From assembly GCA_944385575.1 (NCBI GenBank), contig CALWXT010000006.1, forward strand, positions 1-49,197: 49,197 bases of DNA, read 5' to 3'. The notes under the pieces were generated by a model that did no database searches, had not been told where the DNA came from, and worked only from the letters and a program-made list of their open reading frames with translations. Position 1 is the stretch's first letter. The number at the start of each line of letters is the position of its first letter. This DNA is from an uncultured Flavonifractor sp. (GTDB lineage: Bacteria > Bacillota > Clostridia > Oscillospirales > Oscillospiraceae). The position numbers were made by a program, and so were the translations under genes. Shown in pieces: positions 42,816-49,197 of the stretch.

Positions 42816-44018
42816 ATGGATGAACTGTTCTGTACGGTAGAGGAAGCACTTGAGGAGCTGCGGGCGGGCCGCATCATCATCTCCATCGACGACCCGGACC
42901 GGGAAAACGAGGGTGACATGATCTGCGCCGCCCAGTTCGCCACCACGGAGAACGTCAACTTTATGGCCATGCATGCCAAGGGCCTCATCTGCACCCCCAT
43001 GAGCCAGGAGCTGGCCGACCGGCTCCATCTGGAGCAGATGGTGAAGGTCAACACGGACAACCATCAGACCGCCTTCACCATCTCCATCGACCACGTCAAA
43101 ACCACCACCGGCATCTCTGCCGAGGAGCGGGGCTATACCTGCCGGATGTGCGTGGACCCGTCCACCCGTCCGGAGGATCTGCGCCGTCCGGGCCATGTAT
43201 TCCCGCTGGTAGCCCGCCGGGGCGGCGTGCTTACCCGCAACGGCCACACTGAGGCCACGGTGGACCTGTGCCGGCTGGCCGGGCTGGCCCAGTGCGGCCT
43301 GTGCTGTGAGATCATGCGGGATGACGGCACCATGATGCGCACCTCCGAGCTGCTGGAAAAGGCCAGAGAGTGGGGTCTGAAGATCATCACCATCAAGGCT
43401 CTGCAGGACTACTGCCGCCTCCACGACAAGCACGTGGTGCGGGAGGCAGCGGCCGAAATGCCCACCCGCTACGGTCAGTTCCGGATTTATGGTTATACCA
43501 ACGACCTGACCGGCGAGCACCATGTAGCCCTGGTGAAGGGCGACATTGGAGACGGCCAGGACGTACTCTGCCGGGTCCACTCCGAGTGCCTCACCGGTGA
43601 CGTGTTCGGCTCCTGCCGGTGCGACTGCGGCCAGCAGCTGGCCGCCGCCATGATGCAGATTGAAAAAGAGGGCCGGGGCGTGGTCCTCTACATGCGGCAG
43701 GAGGGCCGTGGTATCGGCCTCATCAACAAGCTGAAGGCCTATGCTCTTCAGGAAAAGGGCTTTGACACTGTGGACGCCAATGTGGAGCTGGGCTTTGCCC
43801 CTGACCTGCGGGAGTACTGGACCGGAGCGCAGATCCTGCGGGATCTGGGTGTGCGCACCATGCGGCTGCTCACCAACAACCCGGACAAGGTATATCAGCT
43901 CTCCGAGTTTGGCTTAGAGATCACCCAGCGGGTCCCCATTCAGATGGACGCCAACGACTACGACCTGTTCTACTTAAAGACCAAGCAGGAACGGATGGGA
44001 CACATCCTTACTTATTAA
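42816..44018 (+). CDS. ribBA: DHBP synthase / GTP cyclohydrolase II
   Basis: A 400-aa bifunctional enzyme that supplies both riboflavin precursors. Residues 1-~205 are 3,4-dihydroxy-2-butanone-4-phosphate synthase ([29 protein letters not shown]). Residues ~206-400 are GTP cyclohydrolase II with the zinc Cys motif [20 protein letters not shown], then [11 protein letters not shown] and [20 protein letters not shown] with GAGGAGG upstream. Confidence 0.97.
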   Translation: MDELFCTVEEALEELRAGRIIISIDDPDRENEGDMICAAQFATTENVNFMAMHAKGLICTPMSQELADRLHLEQMVKVNTDNHQTAFTISIDHVKTTTGISAEERGYTCRMCVDPSTRPEDLRRPGHVFPLVARRGGVLTRNGHTEATVDLCRLAGLAQCGLCCEIMRDDGTMMRTSELLEKAREWGLKIITIKALQDYCRLHDKHVVREAAAEMPTRYGQFRIYGYTNDLTGEHHVALVKGDIGDGQDVLCRVHSECLTGDVFGSCRCDCGQQLAAAMMQIEKEGRGVVLYMRQEGRGIGLINKLKAYALQEKGFDTVDANVELGFAPDLREYWTGAQILRDLGVRTMRLLTNNPDKVYQLSEFGLEITQRVPIQMDANDYDLFYLKTKQERMGHILTY

Positions 44019-44040
44019 ATAAATGAGAGGAGATCTTATT

Positions 44041-44508
44041 ATGAAGACATTTGAGGGAAAACTGGTATCCAGCAACATCAAGGTGGGCATCGTGGTGGCC
44101 CGGTTCAACGAGTTCATTACCTCCAAGCTGCTCAGCGGCGCCATGGACGGGCTGCTGCGCCACAATGTAAAGGAAGAAGATATCCAGGTGGCCTGGGTAC
44201 CCGGCGCCTTTGAGATCCCCCTGATCGCCTCCAAAATGGCCAAGAGCGGCAAGTACGACGCGGTGATCTGCCTGGGCGCCGTCATCCGCGGCTCTACCAG
44301 CCACTATGACTATGTGTGCAACGAGGTGTCCAAGGGCATTGCCGCCGTCTCCTTGGAGACCGGCATCCCGGTGATGTTCGGTGTCCTCACCACCGAGAAC
44401 ATCGAACAGGCCATTGAGCGCGCCGGCTCCAAGGCGGGCAACAAGGGCTCCGAGTGTGCCGAGGGCGCCATTGAGATGGTCAACCTGATCCGGGAAATGG
44501 GCTGCTGA
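44041..44508 (+). CDS. ribH: Lumazine synthase
   Basis: A 155-aa enzyme that forms 6,7-dimethyl-8-ribityllumazine. Motifs are [54 protein letters not shown] and [22 protein letters not shown] 44041 has GAGAGGAG upstream. Last gene of the riboflavin operon. Confidence 0.97.
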   Translation: MKTFEGKLVSSNIKVGIVVARFNEFITSKLLSGAMDGLLRHNVKEEDIQVAWVPGAFEIPLIASKMAKSGKYDAVICLGAVIRGSTSHYDYVCNEVSKGIAAVSLETGIPVMFGVLTTENIEQAIERAGSKAGNKGSECAEGAIEMVNLIREMGC

Positions 44509-44523
44509 GCCTCCTTACTAATA

Positions 44524-44553
44524 AAAAATGGCCGCCAGTTGGCGGCCATTTTT
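44524..44553. terminator. bidirectional terminator
   Basis: A perfect 13-bp stem AAAAATGGCCGCC / GGCGGCCATTTTT with loop AGTT closes the riboflavin operon and the convergent amidohydrolase gene. Confidence 0.92.
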
Positions 44554-44554
44554 C

Positions 44555-46180
44555 TTATTCCTTGACTTGGTAGACGCAGCGTCCGCCCGCATAGGTGGCG
44601 AGGACGGGAATGTCTCCGATGGCATAGGGATCAGCCTCAAAGGGATTGTCCCCCAGCACCACGAAGTCGGCCAGATAGCCCGGCGCGATGCGGCCCTTGC
44701 TGTCCTCCTCAAAGGTAGCATGGGCGCTGTGGATGGTATAGCTGTCGATGGCCTGCTGCACCGTCAGGGCCTCCTCCGGCAGGTAGGGTCCCACCCGGTC
44801 CTTCAGGGTGCGGCGGGTGACGGCACACTGGATGCAGGCCAGGGCACGGGGCAGCTCCACCGGGCAGTCTGTACCCGAGGAAGTCCACACGCCGGAATCC
44901 ATCAGCGTGCGGAAGGCATAGCTGGTAGCGGCCAGCTCCGGCCCCACCCGCTGCTCCACCATGTGGATGTCATAGTCCAGGAAAATGGGCTGGACATAGG
45001 CGTGCAGGTGGAGGGCGGCAAAGTCTTCCAGCTGGTCGGGGCGGGTGATCTGGCAGTGGACCACACCGTGGCGGTGGTCGTCCCGGGGATGCTCCGCCAG
45101 AGCCTTCTTGTAGGCGCTGAGGACCCGGTCCAGAATCCCGTCGCCGATGGCGTGGACCGCCACCTGCATGCCGTGGCGGTTGGCACAACCGATGAGATCA
45201 TCGAACTGCTGCTGGGTATAGATGGGGATGCCCCGATAGCCGGGCTTGTCGGCGTAATCCCGGCTGAGGTAGGCGCTGCGGGCGCCCAGGGAACCGTCGC
45301 CCAGGATCTTCAGCGGGCCCACCTTCACCCACTCGTCGCCCCAGCCGGTGTTGTACCCCTCGGCCAGAAAGCCCTCCAGATCCTCCACCGTGGTGAGCTG
45401 GGCCTGCTGGGCCATGCGCACGGTCATTCTGCCCTCCGCCTCCAGCTGGCGGTAGGCCTCCATGATGTCATGCCAGTCCACGTTGGCAAAGGCGGTGAAA
45501 TCGTCCGTCTGGCAGGAGGTGACCCCGTAGGAATTGAGATGGGCCTGAGCGTCCAGCAGCATGGCCTTCAGCTCCTCCACCCCCGGCTGGGGCAGCTTGC
45601 TATATACCAGGTCCATGCCATTCTCCCGGAACACGCCGTTGGGCTGTCCGTCCTCCCCCAGTTCAAAGCAGCCGCCCTCCGGCTGGGGGGTGTCCGCCGT
45701 AACACCGATGAGCTCCAGCGCCTTGGTGTTTACCACGCAGGTATGGCCACAGGTGCGCACGATGCATACGGGGTGCTCGGTACTCACCTTGTCCAGGTCA
45801 TGCCGGTTGGGGAACCGGGACTCGTCGGTGAAATAGTCGTGGTTCCAGCCTCTGCCCCGCACCCACTGGCCGGGAGCAAAGCCCTTCTCTTTCAGAAGGG
45901 CCCGCATGGTGTCCAGCACCTGGGCCAGGGAACCGGTATTGGAGGACAGGTCGGCCACCTGCAGGGCATAGCCGTAGTTAAGCAGGTGCATGTGGGAATC
46001 GTTGAAGCCGGCGCAGACGAACCGCCCCTTCAGATCCACCGTCTCTCCGCCCGCTTCCGCCAGGGCCAGGGCCTCCTGATTGGTACCGGCAAAGACAAAG
46101 CGGCCGTCCTCCACAGCAAAGGCCTCCGCCAGAGGCAGGCTGCCAGTGTACACCTGCCCGCCGTAGTAAATGGTTCGCAT
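44555..46180 (-). CDS. Amidohydrolase-family protein (YtcJ/NfdA type)
   Basis: A 541-aa metal-dependent hydrolase of the YtcJ type. Metal ligands are in GFNDSHMHLLNYGYAL (HxH), with further catalytic His in AVHAIGDG and an Asp in SGTDCPVE. Members hydrolyse N-substituted formamides, but most have unknown substrates. Its length is normal for the group. ATG 46180 has AGGAAGGGAG upstream. It lies 76 bp behind the AGCS symporter on the same strand, so the two may be co-transcribed from the riboswitch-controlled promoter. Confidence 0.9.
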   Translation of the reverse strand: MRTIYYGGQVYTGSLPLAEAFAVEDGRFVFAGTNQEALALAEAGGETVDLKGRFVCAGFNDSHMHLLNYGYALQVADLSSNTGSLAQVLDTMRALLKEKGFAPGQWVRGRGWNHDYFTDESRFPNRHDLDKVSTEHPVCIVRTCGHTCVVNTKALELIGVTADTPQPEGGCFELGEDGQPNGVFRENGMDLVYSKLPQPGVEELKAMLLDAQAHLNSYGVTSCQTDDFTAFANVDWHDIMEAYRQLEAEGRMTVRMAQQAQLTTVEDLEGFLAEGYNTGWGDEWVKVGPLKILGDGSLGARSAYLSRDYADKPGYRGIPIYTQQQFDDLIGCANRHGMQVAVHAIGDGILDRVLSAYKKALAEHPRDDHRHGVVHCQITRPDQLEDFAALHLHAYVQPIFLDYDIHMVEQRVGPELAATSYAFRTLMDSGVWTSSGTDCPVELPRALACIQCAVTRRTLKDRVGPYLPEEALTVQQAIDSYTIHSAHATFEEDSKGRIAPGYLADFVVLGDNPFEADPYAIGDIPVLATYAGGRCVYQVKE

Positions 46181-46256
46181 GATGATACTCCCTTCCTGCA
46201 CGGACGGCGGCCGGAGCGAAACTGCCCCGGCCGAACTGTCCTGTATATTACTGCTT

Positions 46257-47729
46257 CTACGCCTTTTCCGCTGCCAGCGCAGCCTTCACCTCAGGCTTGT
46301 CCTCGTAGAAGATGACCGCATCGGGAAGCACCTCGCCGATATGCATGTACCGGGCCTTGTAGTCCTTGAGCAGCTTGAAATACTGGCCGGACAGGATCAG
46401 GATGACCGCCACATTGATAAAGGTGGGGATGCCGCTGGTGATATCCACCAGGGTCCAGATGCTCAGATCACCCACATAGATGAGGTACAGGGTGAGCACA
46501 AAGGGCGGTACGGCGTAAAAGTACTTGAACACGATGAGCAGATACTTCTTCACGTTGGGATGGTTCTTGGCCAGGTGGCGCAGCACCGCCTCGTAGTAGG
46601 CGTACCAGCCGCCGGAGGTGGTGACGGAAAAGACGATCATGATGAGGGTCAGCACCACGGTGCCGAAGGCGCCGAAGTTGTTGGTAAAGACGTTAAGGGC
46701 CAGAGTGGCGTTGGTGGCGCCGCTGGTCCACTCGCCGGACACCAGAACCGTCAGCGCGGTGATGGTGCACACGATGAAGGTGTCCACAAACACCTCGAAG
46801 GAGCCCCACAGGCCCTGCTCAATGGGGTGGCGGGTCTTGCTGGAGGCGTGCACCATGGGGCTGGAGCCCCAGCCGGCCTCGTTGGAGTAGACACTGCGGG
46901 CCATGCCGGTGGAGATGACCTGGGCTACCGTGGCGCCCGCGAAGCCGCCCACAGCGGCGCTGCCGGTGAACGCCTGGCTGAAAATTGCCCCCAGAGTGGG
47001 CAGGATGTTCTCATAGTGCATCACGATGATGACCAGGCCCAGGATCAGATAGGACAGGCTCATGACCGGCACCAGCTTGGTGAGGATCTGGCCCAGCTTC
47101 TTCACGCCGCCCCAGATCATCACGTAGAGGATGCACACGATGATGAGGGCCGCAATGGCCTGGGGGATGCCCAGGGACTGGGCTACCACCTCGGAGGTGG
47201 TGTAAGTAGAGGCGCTGATGAAGAAGGTGGAGAAGATGCCGATGCCGAAGATAAAGGCCAGCGGCATCCACAGCTTGCCCCAGTGGCGCTCCTCTCCCAG
47301 GCCCCGCTCCATGTAGTAGGTGGGGCCGCCGTAGGGCACGCCGTTTTCATCGGTGCGGCGGTAGTACACCGCCAGGGACACCTCCACCTGCTTGATGAGC
47401 ATGCCCAGGAAGGCGGTCAGCCACATCCAGAACACCGCGCCGGGGCCGCCGGTGGTAACAGCGGTGGCCACGCCGGCGATGTTGCCGAAGCCCACCGAGC
47501 CACCCACGGCGGTGGCAATGGCCTCATAGGGCGTCAGCAGACCCTTCTCGTCTCCGGGCTCGTCATCATGGTGAAAGAGCCGGCCGAGGGTGCGGTGGAA
47601 GATGTAACCCAGGTGGCGTACCTGGAAAAACCCGGAGCGCACAGTGAAATATGCGCCTGTGACGATCATCAGGATGATGAGGGGCGGGCCCCAGATAAAA
47701 TTGTTCAGTGCGTTCAGAAATTGGCTCAT
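46257..47729 (-). CDS. AGCS-family sodium:amino acid symporter
   Basis: A 490-aa transporter with ~11 helices. Family signatures are VGFGNIAGVATAVTTGGPG followed by AVFWMWLTAFLGMLIKQVEV, and the conserved AWGS-like block NEAGWGSSPMVHA. AGCS carriers usually take up alanine or glycine with Na+ or H+. Here the leader matches a lysine riboswitch, not a glycine riboswitch, so the substrate may be lysine or a relative; this is inferred. ATG 47729 has GGAGG upstream. Confidence 0.95.
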   Translation of the reverse strand: MSQFLNALNNFIWGPPLIILMIVTGAYFTVRSGFFQVRHLGYIFHRTLGRLFHHDDEPGDEKGLLTPYEAIATAVGGSVGFGNIAGVATAVTTGGPGAVFWMWLTAFLGMLIKQVEVSLAVYYRRTDENGVPYGGPTYYMERGLGEERHWGKLWMPLAFIFGIGIFSTFFISASTYTTSEVVAQSLGIPQAIAALIIVCILYVMIWGGVKKLGQILTKLVPVMSLSYLILGLVIIVMHYENILPTLGAIFSQAFTGSAAVGGFAGATVAQVISTGMARSVYSNEAGWGSSPMVHASSKTRHPIEQGLWGSFEVFVDTFIVCTITALTVLVSGEWTSGATNATLALNVFTNNFGAFGTVVLTLIMIVFSVTTSGGWYAYYEAVLRHLAKNHPNVKKYLLIVFKYFYAVPPFVLTLYLIYVGDLSIWTLVDITSGIPTFINVAVILILSGQYFKLLKDYKARYMHIGEVLPDAVIFYEDKPEVKAALAAEKA

Positions 47730-47784
47730 GTTGAAAACGACCTCCTACTTTGTTTTCAATACCGGCACAATCCCTTGGAACGCG

Positions 47785-47825
47785 AAAAAAAGAGACCGCA
47801 ACGCTGGAATTTGCATTACGGTCCC
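47785..47825 (-). terminator. terminator of the riboswitch leader
   Basis: On the minus strand GGGACCGTAATGC pairs over 13 positions with GCGTTGCGGTCTC, followed by seven T. It lies between the lysine aptamer and the symporter gene and should stop transcription when ligand is bound. Confidence 0.85.
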
Positions 47826-47844
47826 TTGGCCTATACTCGCAAAC

Positions 47845-48018
47845 ACCAATAGCGCCATCACTTAAAACAAGTGAGAGTGTGCAGTCTGTTAGGCTGCACC
47901 CCAACAACGCCTTCGCTGCCGCATCAGGCGAAATTTCGGCGGAATACCCTTTCCCGACGGGGTCCTGGGCCGGCAGGCCTCACCCGGCGGTACTCTTGCA
48001 GTCCGCGCCTCTATTGTG
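47845..48018 (-). ncRNA. Lysine riboswitch (L box)
   Basis: The minus-strand leader has the L-box blocks in order: AGAGGCGC, AAGAGTA, GGGAAAGG, CCGCCGAAA, TTGGGG, a GTGCAG/CTGCAC hairpin, ACTCTCA, a CACTT/AAGTG hairpin and ATGGCGCTATT (compare UGGAGCGCUAUC). The closing stem CAATAG (48016-48011) pairs with CTATTG (47852-47847). It lacks the glycine-riboswitch cores. One conserved position differs (ACTCTCA for ACUGUCA). A search with the lysine-riboswitch model would settle it. Confidence 0.82.
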
Positions 48019-48037
48019 CGGTATTCGATTGCCCCTT

Positions 48038-48066
48038 ATCATAGTCTCAGAGCCTGCCACTGTCAA
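48038..48066 (-). promoter_or_regulatory. promoter of the symporter leader
   Basis: On the minus strand TTGACA (48066-48061) and TATGAT (48043-48038) are 17 bp apart, just before the lysine-type aptamer. Confidence 0.85.
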
Positions 48067-48087
48067 CAGGTTTTGAGGGAATATACT

Positions 48088-48113
48088 AATTTTTGTATTT
48101 TTATACAAAAATT
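48088..48113. repeat. perfect AT-rich hairpin
   Basis: AATTTTTGTAT (48088-48098) and ATACAAAAATT (48103-48113) pair fully around TTTT. It lies between the ygiQ-type gene and the symporter promoter. It has no T run after it on the minus strand, so its role as a terminator is uncertain. Confidence 0.5.
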
Positions 48114-48144
48114 CATTCTCGCAGTCGGGCTTTCCTGCTGCGAT

Positions 48145-49197
48145 TCACCCTCGCTTTTTCTTGGGGCGGGCGTTCTTTTTGGGCTTGGCAGCCGCCCAGC
48201 CCGCTTTCTTTACCGGGCGGGCTTTCTTCTCCGGACGGCTGGGCCGCTCCGGCTCCTTCCCTTTCCGGCGGGGCTCTCCCTCTGGCTTCCGGCTGGCAGG
48301 ACGCAGGAGGCATTCCTTGCCGTAGCCAATCAGATCCTCACGGTGGGCCACATGGAGGGCCTCCCGTACCAGAGCGCGCTTTTCAGGCCGCTTCCACTGC
48401 ATCAGCGCCCGCTGCATGGACTTCTCATGGGGGTCCTTGGGCACATACACCGGCTGCATGGTCCGGGGGTCGATGCCGGTATAGTACATGCAGGTGGACA
48501 GGGTTCCCGGGGTGGGATAGAAGTCCTGGACCTGCTCCGGCTGGCGGCCCGACTTGTTCAGCCACTCCGCCAGGCGCACCGCATCGGCCATGGTACAGCC
48601 GGGGTGAGAGGACATGAGATAGGGCACCAAATACTGCTCCTTGCCGTACTTCTGGTTGAGCCGCTCATACTTCTGCCGGAACTTCTCATACACCGCGATG
48701 TGGGGCTTGCCCATGTAATCCAGCACGCCGTCCACGCAGTGTTCCGGAGCCACCTTCAGCTGGCCGGAGACGTGATGCTTCACCAGCTCGGCAAAAAACT
48801 CGCCGCTCTTGTCCTTCATCATATAGTCGAACCGGATGCCGGAGCGGATGAACACCTTCTTCACACCCGGCACCGCCCGGATCTTCCGCAGCAGCATCAG
48901 GTAGTCGGTGTGGTCGGCGTCCAGATTGGGGCAGGGCTCGGGAGCCAGACAGGCCTTCCCCCGGCACAGACCCGCCTTCATCTGCTTTTTGCAAGCCGGG
49001 CGGCGGAAGTTGGCGGTGGGGCCGCCCACGTCGTGGATATAGCCCTTGAAGCCAGGGTGATGGGTCAGGGCCTCCACCTCACGGAGCACACTCTCATGGC
49101 TGCGGGAGGTGATGATCCGCCCCTGATGGAACGCCAGGGAGCAGAAATTGCTGGCGCTGTTGCAGACTGGTTCGGCGGCCACCGAGAAGCGTACCTC
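48145..49197 (-). CDS. ygiQ: YgiQ-family radical SAM protein (5' end beyond window)
   Basis: 350 codons of the C-terminal part are present; the gene continues past the right edge. The family core is clear: FCSLAFHQGRIITSRSHESV, GFKGYIHDVGGPTANFRRPAC, CLAPEPCPNLDADHTDYL, IRSGIRFDYMMKD and VAPEHCVDGVLDYMGKP. It ends in a Lys/Arg/Pro-rich tail (KKARPVKKAGWAAAKPKKN...) that may bind RNA or DNA. The radical SAM triad should read CxxxCxxC; here it is C12-NSA-S16-NF-C19, so the middle Cys is Ser, and several neighbouring residues also differ from the family. This lies in the last ~50 bases of the window. The function of YgiQ proteins is not established. Confidence 0.88.
   Translation of the reverse strand, partial: EVRFSVAAEPVCNSASNFCSLAFHQGRIITSRSHESVLREVEALTHHPGFKGYIHDVGGPTANFRRPACKKQMKAGLCRGKACLAPEPCPNLDADHTDYLMLLRKIRAVPGVKKVFIRSGIRFDYMMKDKSGEFFAELVKHHVSGQLKVAPEHCVDGVLDYMGKPHIAVYEKFRQKYERLNQKYGKEQYLVPYLMSSHPGCTMADAVRLAEWLNKSGRQPEQVQDFYPTPGTLSTCMYYTGIDPRTMQPVYVPKDPHEKSMQRALMQWKRPEKRALVREALHVAHREDLIGYGKECLLRPASRKPEGEPRRKGKEPERPSRPEKKARPVKKAGWAAAKPKKNARPKKKRG

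Noticed and set aside
47785-48066. Glycine riboswitch on the AGCS symporter
   Set aside because: Expected for this transporter family, but the leader lacks the glycine aptamer cores and shows the lysine L-box blocks instead.

Overview
The window looks like a chromosomal piece of a spore-forming, anaerobic, GC-rich Firmicute of the Oscillospiraceae type (Flavonifractor/Lawsonibacter-like gut clostridia). The reasons are a sporulation sigma factor (SigG) and a YlmC/YmxH-type protein, an [FeFe] hydrogenase, strictly anaerobic oxygen defence (rubrerythrin, desulfoferrodoxin), strong AGGAGG-type ribosome sites and Gram-positive promoters with 17-bp spacers. The species is inferred, not proven. The right edge cuts a gene, and nothing can be said beyond either end.

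Layout. 1-320: tRNA-Ala(CGC) followed by terminators and short repeats that look like an old integration scar. 324-2670: a chimeric, broken 3-methyladenine glycosylase gene (tag) behind an HxlR regulator, divergent from an Fe-S aldo/keto reductase. 2700-5250: a PerR-like regulator coupled to an unusual [FeFe] hydrogenase-rubredoxin-rubrerythrin-rubredoxin fusion, with a Per-box-like palindrome in the promoter. 5259-7100: a TetR regulator and two small membrane proteins. The second of these runs into the damaged 3' end of an opposing arsR-permease-thioredoxin operon (7015-8670). 8681-10750: an ECF sigma / anti-sigma / lipoprotein operon. 10847-17227: ymxH, glmS, a peptide-type ABC importer without ATPases, and an HTH regulator. 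17226-20333: ppx-ppk1 polyphosphate operon. 20353-22400: a LOR/SDH-domain protein and sigG with a SigF-like promoter. 22461-26305: a MocR regulator, small ORFs and pyrG behind an attenuator-like hairpin.

26321-38880 holds two ABC-permease-HlyD export systems facing each other. The right-hand one also encodes an SLH surface protein and is divergent from an OmpR-type two-component system. Both divergent promoters carry the same direct-repeat box, TTTCAG-N5-TTTCAG, exactly 10 bp before the -10, so the response regulator probably drives both its own operon and the export operon. 38890-40375: an oxidative-stress operon (Fur/PerR, desulfoferrodoxin, rubrerythrin) under a 19-bp palindrome. 40472-44553: a small lipoprotein and the riboflavin operon ribD-ribE-ribBA-ribH under an FMN riboswitch with two successive terminator hairpins. 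44555-48070: an amidohydrolase and an AGCS-family sodium symporter whose leader matches a lysine riboswitch. 48145-49197: a YgiQ-type radical SAM gene cut by the window edge.

The strongest leads are the hydrogenase-rubrerythrin fusion under PerR-like control, the paired response-regulator boxes of the SLH-linked export system, and the lysine riboswitch on an AGCS symporter.
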